From Rhodococcus antarcticus (GTDB lineage: Bacteria; Actinomycetota; Actinomycetes; Mycobacteriales; Mycobacteriaceae), in assembly GCF_026153295.1 (NCBI RefSeq), contig NZ_CP110615.1:372001-436000 (forward strand): a stretch of DNA of 64,000 bases, given 5' to 3'. Under the pieces are notes generated by a model that saw only the letters and a list, made by a program, of their open reading frames with translations, made no database searches and had not been told where the DNA came from. The translations under genes and the position numbers were made by a program. Shown here one piece after another: positions 19,824 through 29,651 of the stretch (position 1 is the stretch's first letter; every line of letters starts with the position of its first letter).

Positions 19824-21412
19824 GCGCGCTGCTGCTCGTCCTGCTCCTCCTCCCGCTGGCCGGGGCCCTGGTGGCCGCCGGGGTGGGCCGGGGAGCGGGG
19901 GAGACCGCGGCCAAGGGGGTCGCGGTCGGGATCTCGATCCTCGAGCTCGTGGGCGTGGCCGTGCTCTGGGCGCAGTACTCCACGGCCGACGCGGTCAACG
20001 GCGTGCGGCTGCAGGGCACCCTCTCGGTGGACTGGATCCCGACCTTCGGGGCGCACTTCGCCCTCGGCGTGGACGGCATCGCACTGGTCATGGTCGCGCT
20101 CGTGGGGCTGCTCGTACCCATCGTGCTCGGCTACAGCTGGGCTCCTGGGACCACCGAGGGCGAGCTCCCGGCCGGCCGCAGCAGCGCGGGGTTCTTCGCG
20201 CTGGTGCTCGTGCTCGAGTCGGCGATGGTCGGGGTGTTCCTGGCCACCGACGTGTTCCTGTTCTACGTCTTCTTCGAGGTCATGCTCGTCCCGATGTACT
20301 TCCTCATCGGACGCTTCGGCGGTCCGCGCCGCCAGTACGCGGCCATCAAGTTCTTCCTCTACTCGCTGCTCGGCGGGCTGGTGATGCTCGCCGCCGTCAT
20401 CGGGCTCTACGTGTCCGGGTCGAAGGCCCGCGGCGCGCTGGGCGGCACCTTCGACTGGCGCGAGCTGGTGGCCGTCGCGCCGCAGATCCCGCACAGCACG
20501 CAGGTCTGGCTGTTCCTCGGGTTCTTCCTGGCCTTCGCGATCAAGGCCCCCCTGGTCCCGCTGCACACGTGGCTGCCCGACTCCGGGGCCGAGGCGCCGA
20601 TCGGGGCCGGTGTGCTGCTCGTGGGCGTGCTGGACAAGGTGGGCACCTATGGGTTCCTGCGCTACTGCCTGCCGCTGTTCCCCGACGCGAGCCGGACCCT
20701 TGCCCCGCTGGTGCTCGTCATGGCCGTCGTGGGCGTGCTGTACGGCGCACTGCTCGCCGTGGGCCAGACGGACATGAAGCGCTTCGTGGCGTACACGTCC
20801 ATCGCGCACTTCGGCTTCATCGCGCTGGGGGTGTTCGCCTTCACCACCCAGTCCGGCACCGGGGCGGTGCTCTACATGGTCAACCACGGCATCGCCACGG
20901 CCCTGCTGCTCCTCGTGGTGGGCATGATCATCAAGCGCGGCGGCTCGCGGCGCTTCCGCGACTACCGGGGCATGGCGCGCTCCACACCGGTGCTGGCCGG
21001 GCTGTTCCTGCTGGCCGGGCTCAGCGCCCTCGCCCTGCCCGGGACCAACTCCTTCGTCTCGGAGTTCCTGGTCCTGCTGGGCAGCTACCCGACCCAGCCG
21101 GTGTACGCGATCCTCGCCACCAGCGGGATCGTGCTGGCCGCGCTGTACGTGCTCTGGATGTACCAGCGGGTCATGCAGGGTCCGGAGGGTGGGGATGCCG
21201 TCGTCGCCGCGAAGGCGCAGGGGCGCCTGGTCGACGTGACCCGCCTCGAGGTGGCGGTGCTCGCCCCGCTGGTCGCGCTCACCCTGCTGCTCGGCTTCTA
21301 CCCGAAGCCCGTGCTGGACGTCATCACGCCCTCGGTGACCGCCACGCTCACCGAGCTCGGGGCACCGGCCAGCGACCCCGTCCCCGCCACCGCCGAGGAA
21401 GGCACCCGATGA
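19820..21412 (+). CDS. nuoM: NADH-quinone oxidoreductase subunit M
   Basis: A 530-residue antiporter-like membrane subunit. Diagnostic blocks are [21 protein letters not shown], with the conserved glutamate, and [42 protein letters not shown], with lysines of the proton channel. [23 protein letters not shown] follows. The GTG start overlaps the nuoL stop by 4 bases; a longer open frame upstream is a shadow of nuoL. ATGA overlap with nuoN. Confidence 0.96.
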   Translation: MSALLLVLLLLPLAGALVAAGVGRGAGETAAKGVAVGISILELVGVAVLWAQYSTADAVNGVRLQGTLSVDWIPTFGAHFALGVDGIALVMVALVGLLVPIVLGYSWAPGTTEGELPAGRSSAGFFALVLVLESAMVGVFLATDVFLFYVFFEVMLVPMYFLIGRFGGPRRQYAAIKFFLYSLLGGLVMLAAVIGLYVSGSKARGALGGTFDWRELVAVAPQIPHSTQVWLFLGFFLAFAIKAPLVPLHTWLPDSGAEAPIGAGVLLVGVLDKVGTYGFLRYCLPLFPDASRTLAPLVLVMAVVGVLYGALLAVGQTDMKRFVAYTSIAHFGFIALGVFAFTTQSGTGAVLYMVNHGIATALLLLVVGMIIKRGGSRRFRDYRGMARSTPVLAGLFLLAGLSALALPGTNSFVSEFLVLLGSYPTQPVYAILATSGIVLAALYVLWMYQRVMQGPEGGDAVVAAKAQGRLVDVTRLEVAVLAPLVALTLLLGFYPKPVLDVITPSVTATLTELGAPASDPVPATAEEGTR

Positions 21413-22986
21413 ACGTCCTCGCCCAGGGCTCGGTCCTCGCCCAGGACACCCTGCCGGCCCCCGCCGTGGCCTACGGGGCGCTGAGCCCGCTGCTCGTGCT
21501 GCTCGGCGCCGCCTGCGTGGGTGTCCTGGTGGAGGCGTTCGTGCCCCGCGCGTCGCGGTGGGCCACCCAGGTCGCCGTGACGCTGGGCGCGCTGCTCGTG
21601 GCCGGCGCCGCGCTCGGGCTGTACGCGACGTCCGCATCCAGGGTGGACCTGTCCACCCTGTCCGGGGCCGTCGCGGTGGACCAGCCCACGCTGTTCCTGT
21701 GGGGCACCCTGCTGCTGCTGGGGGCCGGTTCGGTGCTGATGGTCGCGGACCGCTCCGTCGAGCCGGGCGGCGCCTTCGTGGCCGACGTCCAGGCGCCGCC
21801 GGTGGGCACCGTGCTCACCCGTGAGCAGGCCAGCGCGACCTCGACCCACACCGAGGTCTTCCCGCTGGTGCTGTTCTCCCTGGCCGGGATGATGGCCTTC
21901 GTCGCAGCCGGTGACCTGCTCACCATGTTCGTGGCCCTCGAGGTGCTCTCCCTGCCGCTGTACCTGCTGTGCGGCCTCGCCCGGCGCCGGCGCCTGCTCT
22001 CGCAGGAGTCGGCGGTCAAGTACTTCCTGCTCGGGGCCTTCGCATCGGCCTTCTTCCTCTACGGACTGGCCCTGCTGTACGGCTACGCCGGCACGGTCTC
22101 GCTCGCCGGCATCGCCACCGCCACCGGCGGCTCGGACCGCTCGGACACGCTGCTGTTCGCCGGGCTGGCGCTGCTGCTGGTCGGGCTGCTGTTCAAGGCC
22201 TCCGTCGGCCCGTTCCACACGTGGACCCCGGACGTCTACCAGGGCGCCCCCACGCCCATCACCGCCTTCATGGCCACCTGCACCAAGGTCGCCGCGTTCG
22301 GCGCGATCCTGCGGGTGCTCACGGTCGCCTTCGACGGGGTGCGCTGGGACTGGCGGCCCGTGCTCATCACCGTGGCCATCCTGAGCATGGTCATCGGGAC
22401 CGTGCTCGGGCTGACCCAGACGGACATGAAGCGGATGATCGCCTACTCGTCGGTGGCCCACGCCGGCTTCATCCTCGTCGGCACCATCGCGCTGACCCCG
22501 GCGGGGCTGAGCGGCACGCTGTTCTACCTGCTGGCCTACGGGTTCACCACGCTCGCCGCCCTCGGGGTGATCAGCCTGGTCCGGGACGGCACCGGCGAGG
22601 CGGGCCACCTCTCCCAGTGGGCCGGGCTCGGTCGCCGCTCACCGGTCGTGGCCGGGGTGTTCACGCTGTGCATGCTGTCGCTGGCCGGCATCCCGCTCAC
22701 CAGCGGGTTCATCAGCAAGTTCGCGGTGTTCTCCGCCGCGTACGCCGACGGGATGGTCCCGCTGGTCGTGGTGGCGGTGGTGTTCAGCGCCGTGGCGGCC
22801 TTCTTCTACCTGCGGGTGGTGGTGGTGATGTTCTTCAACGAGCCCCACCCGGACGGGCCGACGGTGACGGTCCCGGGGGTGTTCACTACCGTGGCCATCA
22901 GCATCGGTACCCTCTCGACCGTCCTGCTGGGCGTCGTGCCGGGTCCGGTGCTCGACTTCGCCACCGTCAGCACCTTCTCGTCCTGA
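21409..22986 (+). CDS. nuoN: NADH-quinone oxidoreductase subunit N
   Basis: A 525-residue antiporter-like subunit and the last gene of the complex I operon. FVALEVLSLPLYLLCGLARRR contains the channel glutamate, FKASVGPFHTWTPDVYQGAPTPITAFMAT the pumping lysine, and MKRMIAYSSVAHAGFILVG a further conserved helix. The ATG at 21409 overlaps the nuoM stop. Four bases after its stop lies the upstream candidate start of the polyprenyl synthase, so transcription probably continues. Confidence 0.96.
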   Translation: MNVLAQGSVLAQDTLPAPAVAYGALSPLLVLLGAACVGVLVEAFVPRASRWATQVAVTLGALLVAGAALGLYATSASRVDLSTLSGAVAVDQPTLFLWGTLLLLGAGSVLMVADRSVEPGGAFVADVQAPPVGTVLTREQASATSTHTEVFPLVLFSLAGMMAFVAAGDLLTMFVALEVLSLPLYLLCGLARRRRLLSQESAVKYFLLGAFASAFFLYGLALLYGYAGTVSLAGIATATGGSDRSDTLLFAGLALLLVGLLFKASVGPFHTWTPDVYQGAPTPITAFMATCTKVAAFGAILRVLTVAFDGVRWDWRPVLITVAILSMVIGTVLGLTQTDMKRMIAYSSVAHAGFILVGTIALTPAGLSGTLFYLLAYGFTTLAALGVISLVRDGTGEAGHLSQWAGLGRRSPVVAGVFTLCMLSLAGIPLTSGFISKFAVFSAAYADGMVPLVVVAVVFSAVAAFFYLRVVVVMFFNEPHPDGPTVTVPGVFTTVAISIGTLSTVLLGVVPGPVLDFATVSTFSS

Positions 22987-23020
22987 GCAGGTGCTCGTCC
23001 GCCAGAGGGGCCTGATCGAC

Positions 23021-24076
23021 GTGAGCAGCACCGGAACGGTCCCCGAGCTCGGCGGACCCGCCCCCGAGAACCCCGCGCCCGGCACCACCGTGGCCGGGGT
23101 GGACATGGGGGACACGGCTCTGGCCACCGCCGTGCAGCAGGGCCTGGACCGGGTCGAGGCCCTGCTGCAGGCCGAGCTCGGCTCCGGGGAGCCGTTCGTG
23201 TCCGAGATCGCCCTGCACCTGGTCAACGCCGGCGGGAAGCGCTACCGCCCGCTGGTGACCCTGCTCTGTGCGCAGCTGGGTCCGGACCCGAGCTCGGCGG
23301 ACGCCGTCAAGGCCGCCGCGGTCACCGAGCTCATCCACCTGGCCACGCTTTACCACGACGACGTGATGGACGAGGCGACCATGCGCCGGGGTGCGGTGAG
23401 CGCCAACGCCCGCTGGGACAACAGCGCGGCGATCCTCACCGGGGACTTCCTGTTCGCGCACGCCTCGCGACTGGTCTCCGAGCTCGGTCCGGAGGCGGTG
23501 CGGATCATCGCCGAGACCTTCGCCGAGCTGGTGACCGGTCAGATGCGCGAGACGGTCGGGGCCGGTGAGGGCGTGGACCCGGTGCAGCACTACCTCACGG
23601 TGGTGGCGGAGAAGACCGGTTCGCTCATCGCCACGGCCGGCCGGTACGGCGGCATGTTCTCCGGTGCTGACGACGCCCAGGTGCAGAGCCTGCGCCGCCT
23701 CGGGGACGCGGTGGGCACCGCCTTCCAGATCGCCGACGACATCATCGACATCTCCTCGGCCTCCGACGAGTCCGGCAAGACCCCTGGCACCGACCTGCGC
23801 GAGGGGGTGCACACCTTGCCCGTGCTGTTCGCCCTGGCCGAGCCCGGACCCGACGCCGACCGGCTCCGGGTGCTGCTCGCCGGCCCGGTGACCGACGAGG
23901 ACGAGCTGGCCGAGGCACTGACGCTGCTGCGCCGCTCCCCGGGCATGGAGCGCGCACAGGAGACCCTGGACCGCTACACCGCTGCGGCGCACGCCGAGCT
24001 CGCCACCCTCCCGGACCTGCCGGCCCGGGCCGCGCTGCAGCGCCTGGTGGACTACACGGTGGCGCGCACGGCCTGA
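23021..24076 (+). CDS. Polyprenyl diphosphate synthase (long-chain, menaquinone side chain likely)
   Basis: A trans-prenyltransferase of about 351 residues. The first aspartate-rich motif is in LYHDDVMDEATMRRG and the second in FQIADDIIDISSASDESGKTPGTD. GGKRYRPLVTLL is the substrate-binding lysine/arginine block. Mycobacterial GrcC1 near menG is the closest named relative I can cite, and a role in making the menaquinone side chain fits the menG/nuo context. The product length is not readable by eye. Start: GTG 23021 has AGAGGGG about 10 bases upstream. GTG 22991 is an in-frame alternative that adds 10 residues and sits 4 bases after nuoN. The 3' end overlaps the convergent rarD gene by 25 bases. 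Confidence 0.9.
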   Translation: MSSTGTVPELGGPAPENPAPGTTVAGVDMGDTALATAVQQGLDRVEALLQAELGSGEPFVSEIALHLVNAGGKRYRPLVTLLCAQLGPDPSSADAVKAAAVTELIHLATLYHDDVMDEATMRRGAVSANARWDNSAAILTGDFLFAHASRLVSELGPEAVRIIAETFAELVTGQMRETVGAGEGVDPVQHYLTVVAEKTGSLIATAGRYGGMFSGADDAQVQSLRRLGDAVGTAFQIADDIIDISSASDESGKTPGTDLREGVHTLPVLFALAEPGPDADRLRVLLAGPVTDEDELAEALTLLRRSPGMERAQETLDRYTAAAHAELATLPDLPARAALQRLVDYTVARTA

Positions 24077-24981
24077 GCGGTCCGCCGTCCGGCCCGGGCC
24101 CCGCGCACCGCGTCGGTGGTCAGCACCACCAGGGCCAGCCACACCAGGGCGAAGCCGAACCACCGGGGGGCGGGGACCTCCTCGTGCACCACGGCCACGC
24201 CCCACAGGAGCTGCAGGATCGGGGTCAGGTACTGCAGCAGGCCCAGGGTGGCCAGCGGCACCCTCTTGGCGGACCCGCCGAACAGCAGCAGGGGCACGGC
24301 CGTGATGGGCCCCGTGGCGAGCAGGAGCAGCAGGTGCCCGGTACCCCCGCTGGTGGCCGTGGCGGTGCCGGCCAGCTGCAGCCACACCAACCAGCCGAGT
24401 GCGAGCGGGACGATGACGAGGCCCTCGGCGGTCAGGCTCGCGCGCGGGTCCAGGGGGATGGTCTTCTTGATCAACCCGTAGAGCCCGAAGCTCGCGGCCA
24501 GCACCAGCGAGAGCCACGGCGGGCGTCCGTAGTCGATCGTGAGGACCAGCACGGCCACGGCGGCCACGCCGAGGGCCACCACCTGCGCCCGGCGCAGCTT
24601 CTCGTGCAGCACGACCACCGCCAGCAGCACGCTCACCAGCGGGTTGATGAAGTAGCCGAGCGCGGCCTCCACGACGTGCCCGGAGTTGACCGCGTAGATG
24701 TACACGCCCCAGTTGACGGCGATGAGTCCGGACGCGGCGGTGACCATGAGCCAGGTGCGCCGGGGCAGCCCGCGCAGCGTGCGCAGCCGACCGCTGACCA
24801 TCAGCACGCCCAGCATGAGCACCAGGGTCCACACGATGCGGTGGGCCAGGATCTCGGTGGCGCCGGCCGGGGCGAGCAGGGGGAAGAACGCCGGGAACAG
24901 CCCCCACACCCCGTACGCACCGAGCCCCATCAGCAGCCCCGTGGTGGCGGTCGAACGGGCATCGGGGCGTGGCGTGCTCAC
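24052..24981 (-). CDS. rarD: RarD/EamA-type transporter
   Basis: A 309-residue protein with about ten transmembrane helices in two EamA repeats. The N-terminal GLGAYGVWGLFPAFFPLL and AHRIVWTLVLML are the RarD signature, and the second half repeats the pattern with SFGLYGLIKKTI. RarD proteins were named for a chloramphenicol-sensitive phenotype; their transported substrate is not established. The GTG at 24981 lies 8 bases after TACTCT on the minus strand (plus-strand 24990-24995), suggesting a leaderless transcript. It overlaps the end of the polyprenyl synthase by 25 bases. Confidence 0.9.
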   Translation of the reverse strand: MSTPRPDARSTATTGLLMGLGAYGVWGLFPAFFPLLAPAGATEILAHRIVWTLVLMLGVLMVSGRLRTLRGLPRRTWLMVTAASGLIAVNWGVYIYAVNSGHVVEAALGYFINPLVSVLLAVVVLHEKLRRAQVVALGVAAVAVLVLTIDYGRPPWLSLVLAASFGLYGLIKKTIPLDPRASLTAEGLVIVPLALGWLVWLQLAGTATATSGGTGHLLLLLATGPITAVPLLLFGGSAKRVPLATLGLLQYLTPILQLLWGVAVVHEEVPAPRWFGFALVWLALVVLTTDAVRGARAGRRTAQAVRATV

Positions 24982-24995
24982 GGTGGGCGAGAGTA

Positions 24996-25631
24996 GTCCC
25001 GGACCCCGCAGCACCCCACCGGAGGAGGATCCGCGGTGCACACCAACGGCGCCCGCGGACCCATCTCCTCGCGTCCTGCTGCTGGTGGTGGGCCAGCTCG
25101 GCTCAACCGACGTTGACCCGGTCGTCAAACCGGATGAGGATCGACGACAGCTTGGGGACGGTGGTCAGCACGTCCGCGACGAGCAGGATGGAGCCCGAGC
25201 ATGAACGGAAGCAGTGACGCTCCCGCAGCTCAGCGCGGATCAGGTCGAGCACGGCAGCGCCACCCTCTTCATGTCCGAGGCAGGGAATCGCTCGACCTCG
25301 CGAAAGATCGATCGATGAGGTCGACAAGATCCCGTAGCCCTGCGGCGCACCGGCGAACGGATGCCAGTGGGAAGGAGCTTGGACGCGACGTGCGCAACTC
25401 GAGGCGCCAGCTCGGGCTCGGGCACGACGTCCAGGACAACGTCGGGACCACCGCAGGACCCGCTCGCGAGGCCTCCTCCACGGGGGCCGGGCCGGGGGTG
25501 TTCCCCGTGGCCGCCACGTGCTGCGCCGTGCCGGCTGCCGTGGAGCGGCAGGCGGTGGCGGAACCACTCGGCGTGGTCGAGGCGCATCCTGGGATCCGCG
25601 AGACGTGCCTCGCGCCGGAGGTGGACGGGTG
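24996..25631. other. Gene-free stretch between rarD and the amidohydrolase
   Basis: About 640 bases with no open frame that has a start, ribosome site and recognisable protein. Short frames on both strands run through it, for example minus-strand ILLVADVLTTVPKLSSILIR near 25110-25190, but they match nothing I recognise and are interrupted. It lies at the left edge of the accessory region and may hold degraded genes. I see no repeats or RNA gene. Confidence 0.5.
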
Positions 25632-27311
25632 ATGGTCGACGCACTGAGGCCCGACCTGCTGCTCACCGACGCCGCCTTCCTCACCGTGGACCCGCGGCGG
25701 CCGCGGGCCGACTGGATCGCGGTGCACCAGGGGAAGATCGTGGCGCTCGGCGACGGTGATGACCGGCCGCCGGCCCGCCGCACGGTGCGCCTCGGGGGTG
25801 CCACGGTCGTGCCGGGGTTTCACGACGCCCACAACCACACGGTGATGTACGGCAAGTCGCTGACGGGCATCGAGCTGCGCTACCCGGAGGTGCGCACCCT
25901 CGACGACCTGTACGACGCCGTCGGGGCGGCCGCCCGGCAGACGCCCGAGGGATCGTGGATCTTCGGCGACAACTACGACCAGAACAAGCTCGGTGGCCAC
26001 CCCAGCCTCGAGGCGCTGGACCGGGTCGCCCCGGACCACCTCGTGCGCCTGGGCCACAACTCCCGGCACATGTGTTTCGTCAACTCACGCGTGATCGACG
26101 AGCTCCGGCTGCACGACGTGCCGGACCCCACCGGCGGGCGGGTCGACCGGCTGCCGAGCGGTCGCCCGTCCGGCCTGCTCCAGGAGTCGGCGATGGAGCT
26201 CCTGCGGCCCCTCACCTGGCCGACACCGGTCGACACGATGGTCGACTACATCGCCGCGGCTCACGAGCAGTACGTCCGTGAGGGGTTGACCGCCGTGCAG
26301 GAGGCGGGGATCGGCGGCGGTCTGGCCGGTGCCTCGCCGATCGAGGCAGTTGCCTACCAGGAGGCTCGCCGCCGCGGCCTGCTACGGGTGCGCACGACGC
26401 TCATGCCCGCCTATGCCGGTGCGCAGTCCCTGCCCGGCGCGACGGGCGACGACGCCTACGGCTTCGGTCTCGGACTTCTCACCGGGTTCGGTGACGCGTG
26501 GCTTCGGCTCGGGCCGCTCAAGGTCTTCAGCGATGGCTCGCTCATCGGCCGCTCCGCGGCCATGAACGACGGTTTCGCCGACGACCCCTGCAACCACGGG
26601 CTGCTCGCGCTCGCCGAGGGGGAGCTGGATCGGATCATCATGGACGCCCACCGCGGCGGGTGGCAGATCGCCACGCACGCCATCGGCGACCGAGCCGTCG
26701 ACCAGGTGGTGCAGGCGTATGCAGCGGCGCTGGCGGCGGTGCCACGCGCCGACCACCGACACCGCATCGAGCACGCCGGCATCGCCAGCGACGCGGCGGT
26801 GGCCCGGATGGCCATCCTGGGCCTCATCCCCAACCCGCAAGGCCGGTTCATCGGCGAGCTGGGCGATGGCATGATCACCGCGCTCGGGCCGGGGCGGGTG
26901 CCGCAGTGCTACCGAGGCCGCTCGCTGCTCGACGCCGGCATCGAGCTGCCGGGCAGCAGCGACCGTCCGGTCGTCGATGGTGCCCCGCTGTACGGCATCC
27001 ACGACATGGTCAACCGTCGCACCGACAGTGGACAGGAGTTCGCCCCGCACGAGGCGCTCACCCCTGAGCAGGCGCTTCGGGCCTACACCTACGGTTCCGC
27101 GCACGCGGCCTTCCTCGAGGGGCAGCTGGGCAGCCTGGAGCCGGGGAAGCTCGCCGACCTCACCGTCCTCTCCGACGACCTCACCACCGTGGCACCGGAG
27201 CGGATCCGCGACATCGAGGTGCTCGCCACGGTCATCGAGGGCCACGCGGCGTTCGACGCCACCGGCCGCTGGGACGTGGACCCCGCCGACGCCGCGGGGC
27301 GAGAGGCTTGA
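25632..27311 (+). CDS. Metal-dependent amidohydrolase (YtcJ-like)
   Basis: A 559-residue member of the amidohydrolase-3 family. The metal-binding FHDAHNH (about residues 64-70) is the HxH motif. KVFSDGSLIGRSAAM is the region of the bridging residue. Further histidines are in THAIGDRAVD and HRIEHAGI, and SSDRPVVDGAPLYGIHDMV carries the catalytic aspartate. Members hydrolyse amide or related bonds in varied small molecules; the substrate here is unknown. The ATG at 25632 follows GGAGGTGGACGGGTG; the frame is open further upstream without family similarity. A truncated urease gamma gene follows within 2 bases. Confidence 0.87.
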   Translation: MVDALRPDLLLTDAAFLTVDPRRPRADWIAVHQGKIVALGDGDDRPPARRTVRLGGATVVPGFHDAHNHTVMYGKSLTGIELRYPEVRTLDDLYDAVGAAARQTPEGSWIFGDNYDQNKLGGHPSLEALDRVAPDHLVRLGHNSRHMCFVNSRVIDELRLHDVPDPTGGRVDRLPSGRPSGLLQESAMELLRPLTWPTPVDTMVDYIAAAHEQYVREGLTAVQEAGIGGGLAGASPIEAVAYQEARRRGLLRVRTTLMPAYAGAQSLPGATGDDAYGFGLGLLTGFGDAWLRLGPLKVFSDGSLIGRSAAMNDGFADDPCNHGLLALAEGELDRIIMDAHRGGWQIATHAIGDRAVDQVVQAYAAALAAVPRADHRHRIEHAGIASDAAVARMAILGLIPNPQGRFIGELGDGMITALGPGRVPQCYRGRSLLDAGIELPGSSDRPVVDGAPLYGIHDMVNRRTDSGQEFAPHEALTPEQALRAYTYGSAHAAFLEGQLGSLEPGKLADLTVLSDDLTTVAPERIRDIEVLATVIEGHAAFDATGRWDVDPADAAGREA

Positions 27312-27312
27312 C

Positions 27313-27405
27313 GTGCCCCTGACACCTCAGGAGCGAGACCGCCTGCTCGTCGCTCAGGCCCCGGGTCCCACCCGCCATGGTCGGCACTGCGCGGTCAGGG
27401 TCTAG
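27313..27405 (+). pseudogene. ureA: Truncated urease gamma subunit (ureA) 5' fragment
   Basis: GTG at 27313 opens a 30-codon frame whose first 16 residues, VPLTPQERDRLLVAQA, match the amino end of urease gamma subunits (M-x-LTP-x-ERDRLL). After that the sequence diverges and ends at TAG 27403-27405, so about 70 residues are lost. No ureB or ureC follows. The start lies 2 bases after the amidohydrolase stop. The match is short, so the call rests on the strongly patterned N-terminus; a chance resemblance is possible. Confidence 0.55.
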
Positions 27406-28097
27406 GAGCGCGACGTCGTCGGCCGCCGGCCGGCGCGGCGCCGCACGTCAGGTGGTACTTCCGCGTGCGAGTCGCCGGCCGTGACGGGACTTCCGATGGT
27501 TCGGGTCAGCGGCAGGAGCCCGGCCCACGTGCCCGCGGCCACGTCGTCGTCGTCGTCGTGGGGGTCACCGGTGCGCTGCTTCAGGCTGGCTTCCAGCAGG
27601 GGAACCGCCAGCAGGGCGGTGGCCGCGAGCTCGCGGCGAGTGTGCGGGCGCAACGTGGCCGCGCGGCCGGGCACGAGGTGGTCCACCACGAGGTCGAGCA
27701 CGCGGGTGACCTCCACCGGGTCGCTCACCCGCCTGGCTGTGCCGATGACCACCGCGGACCGGTAGTTCATCGAGTGGTGGAACCCCGAGCGCGCGAGCAC
27801 CAGGGCGTCGACCTCGGTCACGGTCACGCAGACGGCCGCGCCGGCCGCCCGCTGCAACCACCCGGCGGCAACCGAGCCGTGCACGTAGAGGCTCCCCGCC
27901 GAGTCGGGTCCGTCGGGGTCGACCGCCAGTGCCACCGGTAGCACGACCGGGTGGTCGTCGACGATCACCCCGAGGTGGGCGACGACGGCGCCGGCGAGCA
28001 GGGCGTGCAGCTCGGTCCGGTCCTCCCGGGCCCGTTCGCGGCTTCGGCCGATGGTGGTCCGTGCGGTCGGTGACAAGGGTGGGCGAGCGGTGGTCAT
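27402..28097 (-). CDS. Pyridoxamine 5'-phosphate oxidase-family flavin protein (NimA-like)
   Basis: A 231-residue protein of the Pyridox_ox_2 type. It has the split-barrel core with VVAHLGVIVDDHPVVLPVALAVD, LYVHGSVAAGWLQRA, VCVTVTEVDALVLARSGFHHSMNYRSAVVIG and VDHLVPGR, all typical of FMN-binding NimA-related proteins. Some relatives reduce nitroimidazoles and others are uncharacterised flavin or heme binders; the substrate here is unknown. It is divergent from a MocR-type regulator, a common pairing for PNPOx-fold proteins. The ATG at 28097 starts before the conserved core; the extra upstream frame is a shadow. Confidence 0.85.
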   Translation of the reverse strand: MTTARPPLSPTARTTIGRSRERAREDRTELHALLAGAVVAHLGVIVDDHPVVLPVALAVDPDGPDSAGSLYVHGSVAAGWLQRAAGAAVCVTVTEVDALVLARSGFHHSMNYRSAVVIGTARRVSDPVEVTRVLDLVVDHLVPGRAATLRPHTRRELAATALLAVPLLEASLKQRTGDPHDDDDDVAAGTWAGLLPLTRTIGSPVTAGDSHAEVPPDVRRRAGRRPTTSRS

Positions 28098-28120
28098 GCA
28101 GCTAGCCTGACGGCACCACC

Positions 28121-28161
28121 GGTCTGTCGACCAGGCCAGTTCGGGGCACGTCGAGCAGACC
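28121..28161. promoter_or_regulatory. Inverted repeat in the flavin-protein/MocR divergent gap
   Basis: GGTCTGTCGAC (28121-28131) and GTCGAGCAGACC (28150-28161) form an imperfect inverted repeat centred between the two divergent starts (28097 minus, 28180 plus). A MocR autoregulatory site is the obvious suggestion; this is inference from position. Confidence 0.45.
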
Positions 28162-28179
28162 ACTGTGAAGGGCTTCCCC

Positions 28180-29556
28180 ATGACGACGGTGGTGCTGCCG
28201 GTCGTGCTGGACCGGGCTGATCCCGCTCCGCTTCCCCACCAGCTGGCTCGGTGCATCCGGGACCTCGTCGCCCACGGCACGCTGCGTCGTGGCGAGCGGT
28301 TGCCCAGCAGCAGGACGCTCGCGACGGACCTGGGGGTGTCCCGGGTGGTCACCACGCAGGCGTACGAGCAGCTGGTCGCCGAGGGCTGGCTGGCCGCACG
28401 ACCGGGGTCGGGGACCTACGTCGCCTCGGACGGGACGAACCTCCTGGACCCACCCGTCCGGCCCGCCACGGCACGCACCGGCAGCTCGCTGACCCGTCTC
28501 GACACGGGCACGCCGTGGATCGACCCCCGGTGGTCCGCGGGGTGGCGACGGGCGTGGCGCGAGGTTGCCGCCGCTCGACCACCTCGCGGGTACGACGACC
28601 CGCGGGGACTGCCCGAGCTGCGTGAAGCGCTGGCCGAGCACCTGGCCCGCAGCCGCGGGCTGGTCGTGCACCCCGACGAGGTGCTGACCACGGCCGGCGC
28701 GACCGACGGGTGGCGTCAGCTGCTGGGTGTGCTCGACCCCGGGCCGGTGGCGATCGAGGACCCCGGCTACCGTGCCGCCGTCGTCACGGCCGTCGCTGTG
28801 GGCCGATCGGTGGTGGACCTGCCGGCGGGCACGACGCCACCACGGCTCGACGGCATCATCGCCACCTACGTCACCCCCGCGCACCAGCACCCGACCGGGG
28901 TGACGATGGGGGCACCTGAACGCGTCGCGCTGCTGGCGGCAGCCCGAGGCGCACGCTGCCTCGTCGTCGAGGACGACTACGACTCCGAGCTCCGCTACGA
29001 CGTCGCACCGATCCCGGCCCTGGCCGCGCTGGACCACAACCAGGTGGCCTACCTCGGAACCGCGTCCAAGGCGGTGTCCCCGAGCCTACGGCTGGGGTGG
29101 GTCGTGGCGCCGGCCCCCCTGACCGAGCGCCTCGTGGCGCAGCGCGCCGTCACCCATGACACCCCGGCGTGGGCCGTGCAGCGCGCGTTCGTCTCGCTGC
29201 TGCGCGACGGGTACCTCGACCGCGTGATCCGCAGCGCCCGCACGGTCTACGCCGAACGCCTCGCCCGTGTCGACGCGGCACTGTCGCCCTTCGCGGTGCG
29301 CGCCGGACCGCTCGCGGGCATGTACTCGACGTGGCTGGTGCCCGCCGCCGCCGCAACCCGCGCCCGCGACGACGCACGGAGAGCAGGGTTCGACGTTGCC
29401 CTGCTCTCGGACTACTGCCGGTCAGCAGCCCGGTCCGGGCTCGTCGTCGGCGTCGGTGGCTGTTCCGACGCCCAGCTGGACACCGCACTCCAGGCCATGG
29501 TCAACGGGTTGGGTGAGGACAACCCCGGCGGGCACCGGGCACCGAGCTGGAGGTGA
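28180..29556 (+). CDS. MocR/PdxR-type GntR regulator with aminotransferase domain
   Basis: A 458-residue fusion of an N-terminal winged HTH and a fold-type I aminotransferase domain. The HTH at about 20-75 includes GERLPSSRTLATDLGVSR and QLVAEGWLAARPGSGTYVA. The catalytic domain retains YVTPAHQHPTG, the PLP-aspartate segment VEDDYDSEL and the Schiff-base lysine in GTASKAVSPSLRLGW. Such proteins sense PLP, aminated substrates or related ligands. ATG 28180 was chosen because GAAGGG lies 7 bases upstream; GTG 28165 would add five residues. It probably controls the divergent flavin protein. Confidence 0.89.
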   Translation: MTTVVLPVVLDRADPAPLPHQLARCIRDLVAHGTLRRGERLPSSRTLATDLGVSRVVTTQAYEQLVAEGWLAARPGSGTYVASDGTNLLDPPVRPATARTGSSLTRLDTGTPWIDPRWSAGWRRAWREVAAARPPRGYDDPRGLPELREALAEHLARSRGLVVHPDEVLTTAGATDGWRQLLGVLDPGPVAIEDPGYRAAVVTAVAVGRSVVDLPAGTTPPRLDGIIATYVTPAHQHPTGVTMGAPERVALLAAARGARCLVVEDDYDSELRYDVAPIPALAALDHNQVAYLGTASKAVSPSLRLGWVVAPAPLTERLVAQRAVTHDTPAWAVQRAFVSLLRDGYLDRVIRSARTVYAERLARVDAALSPFAVRAGPLAGMYSTWLVPAAAATRARDDARRAGFDVALLSDYCRSAARSGLVVGVGGCSDAQLDTALQAMVNGLGEDNPGGHRAPSWR

Positions 29557-29651
29557 CGACGGTGGTGCACCGAGGGCACGCCCCTGCAGGGCGACGGCGA
29601 TAGGTGACATCGGAGCTGTCGCGCCCGCGCGACAGCGGACTCTCGCACCCG

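Noticed and set aside
24996-25631. Protein-coding gene on either strand (for example a 143-residue plus-strand frame)
   Set aside because: No recognisable fold, no suitable ribosome site, and interrupted frames; treated as gene-free or decayed.
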